From: Clostridia bacterium
GTDB taxonomy: Bacteria > Bacillota > Clostridia > Oscillospirales > Acutalibacteraceae
Assembly: GCA_017516745.1 (NCBI GenBank)
Contig: JAFXBF010000007.1
Span: 110,079 to 149,159 of the forward strand
Length of the DNA stretch: 39,081 nucleotides
Reading direction: 5' to 3'
Shown: one piece after another, positions 26,220 through 35,500 of the stretch
How positions within the stretch are numbered: position 1 is the stretch's first letter
How the letters are laid out: every line of letters begins with the position of its first letter
Notes under the pieces: model-generated
The model's input: the letters and a program-made list of their open reading frames with translations, nothing else
Database searches by the model: none
Told to the model about the DNA's origin: nothing
Position numbers and translations under genes: made by a program

Positions 26220-26693
26220 TTAAGATAATGTACCATTAGCACTGCAGGTAAGAGTCATATGAACACTTTCTGTTTGAACAGGGATAAGAAAAGTATATCT
26301 TTTAACGACAAAATCGCCAATAGCTGAACTACCGCTTTTCGAAGCAACAGCCTCTTTAACTTTCCACTTACTATCGGAAACGGAATACGAAACTTCAGAA
26401 TTTGTACATGTAGAGGTTGAGCCGTTATAGGTAAATGTTCCTTTTAAAGTTATGGTCCATTGCAGTACACCATCGGAATCATAAAACCTATCAATTTTCG
26501 AACCGGTTTTAGTGGAAGTGGCTCTTGTTGATGTTTCTGATTCAATTTGAATTGTTGTTGTTATATATGAGCCATCAGAAAAAAATTCAATACTTGAATC
26601 ATCAAAATTACGCACACTACTTTCAGCATAGCTAGGAATAGCTGTTGTAAATAGCATTATCAAAAATAAGATAACAGAAATAGTTTTTTTCAT
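26220..26693 (-). CDS. Small secreted protein
   Basis: 157 residues. The ATG at 26693 follows GGAGA located at the end of the preceding gene. A clear signal peptide (hydrophobic 5-20, cleavage likely after SYA) leads to a Ser/Thr-rich, beta-type body (IDRFYDSDGVLQWTITLKG, FTYNGSTSTCTNSEVSYSVS). It resembles small exported Firmicutes proteins of unknown function, perhaps the DUF6147 group, at low certainty. It has two internal cysteines and no wall anchor. It is the last gene of the PadR operon and so probably under PadR control. Confidence 0.7.
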   Translation of the reverse strand: MKKTISVILFLIMLFTTAIPSYAESSVRNFDDSSIEFFSDGSYITTTIQIESETSTRATSTKTGSKIDRFYDSDGVLQWTITLKGTFTYNGSTSTCTNSEVSYSVSDSKWKVKEAVASKSGSSAIGDFVVKRYTFLIPVQTESVHMTLTCSANGTLS

Positions 26694-26696
26694 TGC

Positions 26697-27152
26697 TTAA
26701 AAATCTCCTTCTACTGAAACATCGGTTCCGTCAACTATCTCAACTATGTGCGAACCGTTTGTTGATTTGTGTCCGTCAATATATGAAAAAACAAGATATA
26801 CTATAAAACTGAATAAAACGATAGAAGAAAAAATGATAATTGTTTTTTTCAGATTAATCGCTTTTTGAATAAACTTAAAATTGTCAGGTATGATAAACTC
26901 TTCGGCTATTTTATGGGGTGTGCCGAAATGTTTAATTACATCGTCAAATTGCTGAACTCTGTTTATTTGGATGTACTCGTTAACATCACTACGAAATTCT
27001 TTTAAAAAGCGTTCTTTGATTTTTGAGGAGCAAACAAGATTATTGCTAATTTCTTTAATATATCTGTCAATTTCTTGTTCAGTAACAGCAGCCTCTGATG
27101 GAAAATATAATAATTTTTCTGTTGGTTTCAAAACGGTATCATCCTTACGCAT
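26697..27152 (-). CDS. Single-span membrane protein next to PadR (DUF1700-like)
   Basis: 151 residues from ATG 27152, which overlaps the PadR stop by 8 bases; an upstream TTG at 27170 is less likely. Residues about 20-85 are helical (EIDRYIKEISNNLVCSSKIK, DVIKHFGTPHKIAEEF), as in the DUF1700/HAAS modules encoded beside PadR genes. A membrane span lies near 103-121 and a short extracellular tail follows. By analogy it may couple an outside signal to PadR or to the secreted protein. Family assignment is by pattern only. Confidence 0.65.
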   Translation of the reverse strand: MRKDDTVLKPTEKLLYFPSEAAVTEQEIDRYIKEISNNLVCSSKIKERFLKEFRSDVNEYIQINRVQQFDDVIKHFGTPHKIAEEFIIPDNFKFIQKAINLKKTIIIFSSIVLFSFIVYLVFSYIDGHKSTNGSHIVEIVDGTDVSVEGDF

Positions 27153-27501
27153 AATTCTGCGAATAACCAATGGTTCGGTCTAAAATAGAGTTTATTGCAT
27201 ATATAATTCCATCAAATTCCTGAAGTAGCTCGTGGTAGTATACTTTGCCTGCTTCTTCAAGATGATAATACCTGCGTTTCCTTTTTACGCCAACCAACTG
27301 CTCGTATTCGCTCAGGTAACCTGCATCCACCAGCCGAAACAGCACGGGATAAAGCGACCCTTCAAGCACTGTGTATTCGCCTTTGCTCTTTTCGTTGAAA
27401 AGCTGGGTTATCTGATAACCGTACAAATCTTCTTTTTGCAGCAGATGAAGAATCAATAACTCTGCTGTTCCTCTTTTAAAATTATCTTTACTTTGACTCA
27501 T
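27145..27501 (-). CDS. PadR-family transcriptional regulator
   Basis: 118 residues from ATG 27501. The winged-helix motif set is clear: GTAELLILHLLQKEDLYGYQ, then VLEGSLYPVLFRLVDAGYL, and the wing VKRKRRYYHLEEAGKVYYHE. It lacks a long C-terminal helix domain, so it is the short PadR-s2 type. It leads a three-gene minus-strand operon behind a consensus promoter and probably represses itself and the two genes that follow. Its ligand is unknown. Confidence 0.88.
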   Translation of the reverse strand: MSQSKDNFKRGTAELLILHLLQKEDLYGYQITQLFNEKSKGEYTVLEGSLYPVLFRLVDAGYLSEYEQLVGVKRKRRYYHLEEAGKVYYHELLQEFDGIIYAINSILDRTIGYSQNYA

Positions 27502-27517
27502 TTTAATCACCAATTTA

Positions 27518-27546
27518 ATATTAGCATAAGATGCAATTGTTGTAAA
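27518..27546 (-). promoter_or_regulatory. Promoter of the PadR operon
   Basis: On the minus strand TTTACA (27541-27546), 17 bases, TAATAT (27518-27523), just upstream of the PadR start. No clear PadR dyad is visible. Confidence 0.7.
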
Positions 27547-27567
27547 TACCTTTTTTGCAAATATATA

Positions 27568-27595
27568 TTGACAATTTTTTGCTTAACGCTATATT
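27568..27595 (+). promoter_or_regulatory. Promoter of the anchored protein at 27709
   Basis: TTGACA (27568-27573), 16 bases, TATATT (27590-27595). It gives a leader of about 105 bases before the GTG at 27709. Confidence 0.6.
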
Positions 27596-27708
27596 ATATA
27601 GTTGTAATTAATAAAAATTTATATCGCTAAAGCTAAACATTAATGTTTGAAACACTTATATCGTATTTGTTTTAACATTTTCATTATATTCTTGAAAGGA
27701 TTTTTTTC

Positions 27709-28530
27709 GTGAGTGATAATAAAAATACTTCTCTATTAGATAAAATTAAAATAATATTAGATTTCATCTCAGTATTTATTATTGGATTCTCTGGTGTATA
27801 TATCTCAAACCAAGCAACTAAAATTTCCAAACAGCAATCAGATATCAGCATGATGAATACTCCGCCGTACTTTGAAATTTCATCGTATAATAATGAAGAA
27901 AAACAAATAGGATACACGATTACCAATATTGGTGGATATATACAAAGTGCGCAAATTGTTTTAAAAAGTATCATCAATGTTAATATTCAGAATTTTGGAG
28001 GAGAAGATTTCTATTTTGTCTACCAAACGATGAAAACGGATTACTCCAATTTGAAAGATAATGAATTTATAATAGAATTCAAATATTCGAGTTTTGGACT
28101 TTCAAATTGGGAGTACAATAAAACACCAATAATTCAAACACTATCGACCAAATTTGACGAAAAAGATATCTGGGCTTTCATGAGTTATATGGAATATTTG
28201 GAAGTTCGATATATTGATATAACTCATGAAATACATACAGAGTATTATTTGATTGGCGAAAATGAAGACAATACATTATTTCTTTCAAGTTTATATGAGC
28301 CCAATTTAGAAATTGAAGCAAACAACAATATCTATTCTGATTTTGCATTTTGTTATAATTATAATAACATTGAAACAAAAAAGAAAATTGGAACAACTGC
28401 CTTAGGAGGGTCCGGCAGATACTTAGATGCTGAGTATATTTTTGTTAAAAACATCTGCGAAGTTATTGATAATTATATTGAAGAAATCAACTTGAACTTG
28501 GAAAACACAAGCCAAATCTCAAAAGAATAA
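27709..28530 (+). CDS. Membrane-anchored protein of unknown function
   Basis: 273 residues. The GTG start at 27709 follows AAAGGA with 8-base spacing. A single hydrophobic segment near 13-32 (IIIGFSGVYISNQ end) anchors the protein. The remainder is a polar, Asn, Glu and Tyr-rich domain with beta-type stretches (IGYTITNIGGYIQSAQIVLK), probably one folded extracellular or cytoplasmic module. I do not recognise the family. It is an isolated plus-strand gene among minus-strand neighbours, with its own promoter. Confidence 0.65.
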   Translation: MSDNKNTSLLDKIKIILDFISVFIIGFSGVYISNQATKISKQQSDISMMNTPPYFEISSYNNEEKQIGYTITNIGGYIQSAQIVLKSIINVNIQNFGGEDFYFVYQTMKTDYSNLKDNEFIIEFKYSSFGLSNWEYNKTPIIQTLSTKFDEKDIWAFMSYMEYLEVRYIDITHEIHTEYYLIGENEDNTLFLSSLYEPNLEIEANNNIYSDFAFCYNYNNIETKKKIGTTALGGSGRYLDAEYIFVKNICEVIDNYIEEINLNLENTSQISKE

Positions 28531-28660
28531 CTTTTGTGTTATAATTTCTTAAACCGCATTTCATATATAATCAAGTCATTATAAAGGGAACATAATATCA
28601 ACAAATATTTATATGATTAGTTTTTGTAAATTATAAATAATTAAAATAATCTTATACCAT

Positions 28661-28702
28661 TTGAGTAATATCATTCAAAAATTGAGTAATATCATTCAAA
28701 AA
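28661..28702. repeat. Perfect 21-bp tandem direct repeat, two copies
   Basis: Two identical 21-base units (28661-28681 and 28682-28702) beginning TTGAGTAATATC. Each unit begins with an imperfect 18-base palindrome (TTGA...TCAA). It lies in the gap between the 27709 and 28769 genes and could be a regulator binding site or a replication slip. Confidence 0.8.
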
Positions 28703-28768
28703 CAAGTTGAAAGTTCATCTTCAAGCACACTACAAAATAAAAAAGCAAATTTTAATCAACTGTAATTG

Positions 28769-29023
28769 TCACTTAATTTGTGAAAAGTGATTGTTTTCAG
28801 CTTCTTCTAATGTTTCAAAATACAGTTTGTTATTCAAAGCAAAAACACAAATATCAATAACGTCAGTATCCATCTTGTCGATATCCCTTTCCAGCTCTTG
28901 GTCAATAATGTCTTCTAACTCATCTTTGGTAAAATACAATTTATTTTCTATAAGGAACGATATTTCATCCGCAGTAAAATAAACTTTTTCCGATAATGCT
29001 TTTAAAATAGTTTCGAAATTCAT
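28769..29023 (-). CDS. Small acidic helical protein (84 residues)
   Basis: The ATG at 29023 follows GAGG with about 9-base spacing on the minus strand. The protein is acidic and helical, with a near-repeat in its first half (KVYFTADEISFLIE, KLYFTKDELEDIID) and a third weaker copy near the end (KLYFETLEEAE). It is soluble, with no recognised family. The internal repetition suggests a short helical repeat fold, perhaps a binding protein. It has no obvious operon partner. Confidence 0.55.
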   Translation of the reverse strand: MNFETILKALSEKVYFTADEISFLIENKLYFTKDELEDIIDQELERDIDKMDTDVIDICVFALNNKLYFETLEEAENNHFSQIK

Positions 29024-29207
29024 TCTTTCATCCTCATATTTATCATATTTAACTATAATATGTCGAAAAAACGAAAAAGTAACATATTTTATAAAAATTT
29101 AATAGTTTGCAAATGGTACAAGTTTAAACTGTCACATGAAAATAGCAAGTTTTTTATATAAGTTACCAAAATAATTGAAACTAAGTATAATACGATAATC
29201 TAATCAT

Positions 29208-29236
29208 AACCACCAGTTAAATGCGGTGGTTTTTGT
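29208..29236 (+). terminator. Stem-loop with T-run, possible orphan terminator
   Basis: AACCACC (29208-29214) and GGTGGTT (29225-29231) around a 10-base loop, followed by TTTTTGTG. No plus-strand gene ends nearby, so it may mark a small transcript or be the remnant of an insertion-sequence end. Confidence 0.4.
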
Positions 29237-29253
29237 GCTTAAGCCCCCAAAAT

Positions 29254-29277
29254 GAGGATGGAAGTATATCCATCCTC
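29254..29277 (-). terminator. Terminator of the S8 protease gene
   Basis: A 9-bp stem GAGGATGGA/TCCATCCTC with a 6-base loop, 36 bases beyond the stop of the minus-strand gene, followed on that strand by ATTTT. Confidence 0.6.
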
Positions 29278-29312
29278 TAAAAAACTACAAATCTTATAAC
29301 ATCTAATATTAA

Positions 29313-32300
29313 TCAGCCAACAGATAAAATGCAGTTAACTATAAATGAAACTATAATATTAAACCAATACACAATCAACTGGCAAAATGTAAATTTTACT
29401 TCAATAATGCAAGTGTCTGTTTCATTTGATGATGCTGCGGTTATGGTTGCAGTGCCTTTGCCGACTGCTGTAACAACGCCGTTTTCATCTACGGTTGCAA
29501 CAGATGTGTCGCTTGACTCAAAAGTTACCTTTTCATCGCAGACAACTGTCAGTTTTCTGCTTTCTCCGCAGGTCATCTGTATCACAGCTTCAACCATAAA
29601 TACCTCTGCCGGCATAAGTCCCAAGGCGTCTATAGCTTCTTCAATATCCTTTGCCATAGCATCAACCTTTACTTGTTCAGATATACTGAGATTTTTGTCA
29701 ACAGCGTTGATTGCATTTTCAAGGTTTAATCTGCTTTCGGCTGTATATTTTGATAAATCTGTCGGCACTTTTGCAAGTGCTTCATTCACCTTTGAATAAT
29801 CGGCTACAGCAGCTCTGTTTTCGCAAGCACTTGTTTTAATTATAACAGGGTCATAGCCTTTGTCAGTACTCGTTACAACACAGTAATAATAAGGTGCAGG
29901 GTAATCGGAAGGATTAAAGGCTTTGTTTGTTGCCCCTTCAATCGGTGTTCCGCCCTCGTTGCAGTTAACAGTATTTGCAAACCATTGATACTGCCTGTTG
30001 AATCCAACAACATCCGCTTCCAACTCGCCCATATATGATTTGTAATATTCGGGCAAGTCGGTTATCACTGCTGTTTCAAGTGTTATTTCAACGAATTCAA
30101 AGCCGTTTTCATTTGCCCACTGTTCAGCTTTGGTGCCCTCTGTTCCGAATATCTTATAGTGACCGCTTAATACATCATCTTTATCTACGGCAAACGCCTC
30201 CACAGTCGCCGGTAAAACCAATATAATTTCTAAACATTTGTTGTTAGCAGTAGGCAAACTGTTCAGAATTTGCAAATTAGAGAATTCGACTCTTGCAGGA
30301 CAAAACACGTCGCCCTCAAAAGCTTTTTTGCCGATATCTTCAATAAAAGGCAAATCTAACGGTTTGATTATATCTGTTTCAGAAAAAATATTGCTCCTTG
30401 AAAAAGTAATTTGGGTTATAGTTTTCAGGTTATCAATACAAATACTCGAAAGATTCCAGCAATTATAAAAAGCTTTATATCCTAAACTTTCAACTTGCGG
30501 CAAATAGGCATATAACAACTTACTTGAATTAAAAGCATGCCACTCAATTTCTTTTGCTTTGGGAAATCGAACACAAGACAAATATTCTGTGTTTCCAAAA
30601 GCGTAATAGCATATCTTTTCTAAATTCGGAAATTCCACTTTATATATACTTGAATACCTAAAAGCTTGTTTTCCAATCTCTTTTACGCCGTTACCCCAAA
30701 CACCGTTTATCGTTTTATTATTTTTAAATCCTCCGGTAAGTACAATTATTGTATCAGGCAGTAATACATTAGTCACCTGACTATTGTCAAATATTCCGTT
30801 TGACAGATCAGCTACAGTAATTCCGTTTATTGTCTCCGGTATTTTTAAATTGGTTGCATTTCCCGAATAAGAAAGTAGTTTGCCTGTTAGGTCTATTGTA
30901 AAATCTTCATCTGTACCATCTGAAAAGCTATAATAAATCCCACTAAAAAGCCTACCGGGTAAATATGTGTCACTGTATGCTACGGCATTAACAGCAACAG
31001 CATCATCTTCTATTTTTATTGGACTATCATATAAAAGTCCGTTTGATTTAGTTGGAACTGTACCGTCAAGCGTATAATAAATTTCAGTGCTGTTTTTTGA
31101 TGATAAATCTATAATGACTTCATCATCATAAATTCCCGGATTAACACTTGACAAAACATTTTCCTGACGAAGCAAACCACTTGCACCAACAGCATCCAAT
31201 ACGCCTACTCCGTACAAATCAATTGTTTCAATATGTTCTGAATACGACACTGCCGAACCTAATACAGCATCTTTTATATCATCGTTATTATAGTTAGGGT
31301 ATATTGATTTAACCATAGCACAAGCCGCTGTTACATATGGTGCAGAAAAAGAAGTGCCGGAAGCAAGACCGTAAGTATCATTGGGCCCGATTACAGAAAT
31401 ATCTTCACCTGGAGCAGAGATATCAACATTCAATCCATAGTTTGTAAACCAACTTGGATAGTTACAGATATCATTAGAGGATACCGTAATGCAAAACGGT
31501 GAGTCAGCCGGAGCCATTACGAATCTTGAAATATTTGAATATTCATTTCCGGCTGCAGCAACTACTGTTTTTCCCTGTAAATAAGCTTCTTCAACCACAT
31601 CAAAAACAATATCGTTTTCTTCTCCGAGTCTATCTATCCCTATGCTTGCATTTATAATATCCACGGTTTCGTTTTCGCTTGCCGCCAGCAATCCCACAGA
31701 AATAGAAACTACACTACCATAACCTTGGCTGTCAAGCACTTTGTATGCAGTGATTTTTACATCGTTAGAAGTAGAATCGGCTATAGTTCCTGCTACCATA
31801 GTTCCGTGTTCATCAACTGTTTCTATTTCGCTATCAGGTACACCTGCTCCCGATGAATTGAATCCTGTTTCTATCAATCTATCCCGTAAGAATTCGTGTT
31901 CAAGGTCTACACCACTATCAACTACTGCGACAACAACCTCTTCTGTTTCAATGCTGTTTTCGCATATATAGTCTTTCAAATCATAAAGACCTGTTGTTTC
32001 AGCACCCCAAGAATCGAGTCTGTCATATCTTTGAGTCGTTTTTTTCAATGCTGTTTCATTAATTTCAAACTCAGACAAAAATATTATTTCATCAGGATAA
32101 ACCGCAATAATACCTTCTTGTTCCGTATAATAGTTAAAAGCAATTTCTGCATCATGCTCATTTTTAAACTGGATGATATGGTAATCTCTAAATCCGCTTG
32201 CCATACCTATAGAATTAAGCTTTTCAGGCTTTTTTACTGATTTAACAATCAAACGACAGGTTTCAAATTCGCTGTTTGTTTCTGTTGATTCTCCGCTGTT

Positions 32301-32465
32301 TAAAATGATGCTGTTATTAGAAGCTTGATTAATACAATTAATTGATTCGTTTATAAAATCCTGTATTGTACATTCTTTTGAAGCAGCAATTGTTGATAAT
32401 AAAGAACTGCAAAAGCAGTACATTATCAGTATCAAACTCAAAAACAAGCTTATAATATGTTTCAT
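29313..32465 (-). CDS. Secreted/surface subtilisin-like S8 protease with leucine-rich repeats
   Basis: 1050 residues from ATG 32465 (GGGAG with 8-base spacing); an upstream in-frame ATG would run through a hairpin and is rejected. A signal peptide occupies about 1-28. The catalytic triad of S8 is complete: Asp near 182 (VVDSGVD), His near 219 (DEHGTMVAG) and Ser near 371 (GTSFSAP), with the oxyanion Asn near 306 (AAAGN). Then follow a chitobiase-C-like module near 440-513 (IYYTLDGTVPTKS), BspA-type LRR_5 repeats near 525-755, a FIVAR-like helical segment near 890-950, a Big_2 Ig-like domain near 960-1025, and a C-terminal hydrophobic tail near 1028-1050. There is no LPXTG. It is probably a surface protease that binds glycans or proteins. 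The RHS gene is immediately upstream. Confidence 0.88.
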   Translation of the reverse strand: MKHIISLFLSLILIMYCFCSSLLSTIAASKECTIQDFINESINCINQASNNSIILNSGESTETNSEFETCRLIVKSVKKPEKLNSIGMASGFRDYHIIQFKNEHDAEIAFNYYTEQEGIIAVYPDEIIFLSEFEINETALKKTTQRYDRLDSWGAETTGLYDLKDYICENSIETEEVVVAVVDSGVDLEHEFLRDRLIETGFNSSGAGVPDSEIETVDEHGTMVAGTIADSTSNDVKITAYKVLDSQGYGSVVSISVGLLAASENETVDIINASIGIDRLGEENDIVFDVVEEAYLQGKTVVAAAGNEYSNISRFVMAPADSPFCITVSSNDICNYPSWFTNYGLNVDISAPGEDISVIGPNDTYGLASGTSFSAPYVTAACAMVKSIYPNYNNDDIKDAVLGSAVSYSEHIETIDLYGVGVLDAVGASGLLRQENVLSSVNPGIYDDEVIIDLSSKNSTEIYYTLDGTVPTKSNGLLYDSPIKIEDDAVAVNAVAYSDTYLPGRLFSGIYYSFSDGTDEDFTIDLTGKLLSYSGNATNLKIPETINGITVADLSNGIFDNSQVTNVLLPDTIIVLTGGFKNNKTINGVWGNGVKEIGKQAFRYSSIYKVEFPNLEKICYYAFGNTEYLSCVRFPKAKEIEWHAFNSSKLLYAYLPQVESLGYKAFYNCWNLSSICIDNLKTITQITFSRSNIFSETDIIKPLDLPFIEDIGKKAFEGDVFCPARVEFSNLQILNSLPTANNKCLEIILVLPATVEAFAVDKDDVLSGHYKIFGTEGTKAEQWANENGFEFVEITLETAVITDLPEYYKSYMGELEADVVGFNRQYQWFANTVNCNEGGTPIEGATNKAFNPSDYPAPYYYCVVTSTDKGYDPVIIKTSACENRAAVADYSKVNEALAKVPTDLSKYTAESRLNLENAINAVDKNLSISEQVKVDAMAKDIEEAIDALGLMPAEVFMVEAVIQMTCGESRKLTVVCDEKVTFESSDTSVATVDENGVVTAVGKGTATITAASSNETDTCIIEVKFTFCQLIVYWFNIIVSFIVNCILSVG

Positions 32466-32489
32466 TTCTTGTCTCCCTTTGATTTTCTT

Positions 32490-32527
32490 AAGCATCCCAA
32501 CCGTTGTTATCAACGGTTGGGATGCTT
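32490..32527. promoter_or_regulatory. Perfect 17-bp hairpin between the RHS and S8 genes
   Basis: AAGCATCCCAACCGTTG (32490-32506) and its exact complement (32511-32527) around a TTAT loop. It lies between two minus-strand genes 81 bases apart. No long T-run follows on either strand, so it is not a typical terminator; it may be an intercistronic processing or stability hairpin, or partial attenuation. Confidence 0.7.
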
Positions 32528-32546
32528 AATTACTATTAGTGTTACA

Positions 32547-35500
32547 TTAAAGCTTTATGTACACACCTTGGCTCCAAGCATACATTTTAATATCAGATGC
32601 AGCATACCATATTTTTTCATATTTCCATGAATTTTCATCATCTGCATTAACTGTTATTGTATTTGATTTTTGATTAGACAGAATCCATCCTGTTCCCCAA
32701 CAAGCGTTGACTTTGTTGATTGCAAACATTGCGTTTTTGCCAACACACTTAGCAAATAATGGTGCTGCGATATCTAATGTGTTCATACCGCAGTAATTAT
32801 ATCCTTTATCTAGACTGTATGTTCCATTAGCTTTAATAATTTGGTTGGCAAAAATCATACAGAACGGTCGCGACAAAAAGCCATCCATCATATCGACCTC
32901 AAAGCCATCTACATTCCATTCAAAATCAAATGTATTATTAGCCCATGCACTATATGGTTCAATATTATTGACTGGATTATTAGAGCAAAAGATATGCGGA
33001 TTTGCCGAAAATGCTGAATTGGTAGATTCCAATAAACTACTGAAATCATCAGCATTTAAGAACCTACACCAAGAAGGAGAGTAAACTCTGTCCTTGCAAA
33101 AATACAGTCCACTATCATAATCATACAAATATCCGTTATATGCGCTAGGATTAAGAACCGTCACTAAAGCATATGCAAGATAATTAACCATACCTTGCAT
33201 TGTTGATGTATCAGCGTGAATTGTAATTGAAGGATAACCCCATGCATCATAAGATATTGAAGCAACTGTTACACCATTTTCATCAATCAACCGCGTAACA
33301 CTGCCATTTACATCTTTTACAAAATACATAGCTACTCCTGAATTGGATATAAAACCAGCTATGCACCCCTCTTGATCGTAAACAATATCCGATCTTATAG
33401 GAATCGAAGCATTAATATCAAAAATTATACTTTTTAATGAGCCGTTATGCCAAATATAAACCATTTCTTGTGTTAGAGAATTTCCATCATCTGTTTTGTC
33501 ATATACTAATTTTTTTACTCTATATCCATTTTCGTCGTACACATACTCATATTTGTTAGATTCCGTCTCGAAAGAAACCAGTTTATTTCCATTCCACTCG
33601 AGTGTTGCCTCAACAGTATTTTGACTAGCAGTAGTGTTCAATGCTTTTATATCATATGTTGAGCCAATGTACTTGGATGGATTTCCCAAAGAATCATAAG
33701 TAATAGTAGTATTGCCATATTTTTCAATACGATCAGTCCAAGACTCATGATAAACAAGTTCTAGATCACTAACAACGCTACCATAATCTATTATGTTATT
33801 ATTATCTCCAATTTTCACCTCAGAATAATTATGATTTATTTTTGACGTTAGATTTCCCCCAGCATCATACTCGTATGTCACAGAACTCTCCCTAATACAG
33901 TTTATTTCACCTATAAGTTGTCCTGCTGCATCATATTCATAATATTTGGAAGGAACTTCCACAAAACTTGTTTCTTCATTATCATCAATATCTACAATTT
34001 TATATTCATATATTATGTTACCGTTTAAATCATATTCATATTTAGTCGTATTAGAATACATTGCTTCTGTAGAAGAAGGAATAATAATATTAGTAGTATA
34101 TGAATCTATCAGATTACTTGTTACACCATCTCTTAATAATTTGTATGAATACTCTTCTGTTATATCGCTCACATCAACAGATGCTTTTGATAGCCCCATA
34201 CTCTTTCTAGTAACCCTACCAAAATAATCACTTTGACTTTGACGATTAAAGGTATATATGACTGTATCGTTACTATTATTAAGTTTTGTAAAAGTAGCTG
34301 TTGAGGTCTTTTCAGTCGTCTGGTTTTCTGTATTATGCGTTTCAAATGTTTTGGTATGAACAACAGAACTACTACCTAAATTAGCTTCAAGATACTTGTT
34401 TAAAAAGTATGATTCTATTGTACTGCCATCTGCTTGTTCTTCAAAGCGGTATATAACATTATCACTTCCTTCATTAATTTCATAACCATTATCCGTATAT
34501 TTAATGTTATATTCAGCTTCAGAATCGCTAACATTTAAACGTCCGTTTTCATGACTGTATGAAATTATTCTAAAAGGTGTCATTGATTCATTGGAATCAT
34601 AATATTTCACTGCAGTAATACTGCCGTTAGTATAAACATATTCTATTTTTAACCCATTATGATATTTAATTACATTTATACTGTTTCCCAAATATTCATA
34701 ATCAACTGCAGGTATAATATCGCCATTATTATTTTCAATATTAACCACATCCAAATTCCCTGCATAATCGTATTTAAAGCTATATGAAATTCCATTGTTG
34801 GATACAACATTTGAACCATCTGGACCTTCAAAATATTCGGCAACAATATTGTTATTTGCAGTTGGTTGTACAATTGAATTCGTTTCATTATACAGATATT
34901 CTACAGGATTAACAATAACAACCTGTTCCCCTTCAACAACGATTTCCGTGCCTTTAGCCTTTAGCAAACCATTATCATCAAACTCGTAATAAGTAGTAAT
35001 GCCATTATAATCAGTTATGTATTTCAAAGAGCTATTTTCAACGGTACCATATGACTTTATCATCGATAAAGTACCATTTGTTAAAATTTCATCAGTCGAG
35101 CCATCTTCATTTTCAATTATTGTTCCTGGAGTTGTTAAAACTAATCCCGGGATATCCGCCATAGATTCTTCCGCCAAATAAAGCGTAACTTCATCTATAC
35201 GAATCGAGGAATACTGACCTGTATACTCTATGGAAAACTTAAGTTTAGTAGCTGTTTGAGGCAGTTTAAACGCAGACAACATATGTTGCCATTCATTTGG
35301 TGCACTACTGTCAAAAGAAACTACTGCTACTGGTTCATTGGAATATGTTGATTCGCCTACATATTTGGCATAAACACAAATCTTTGCACTGCTTTTAGTA
35401 TAAGAATATGCTTGTTCAAATCTTACCCAACCACCAACAACATAAGTCTGATCCGATTCTATATATCCAGACGCATTGGAATATTCTTGATGCAATTTTA

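Noticed and set aside
28661-28702. A CRISPR array
   Set aside because: Only two directly abutting units with no spacers, and no cas genes in the window.
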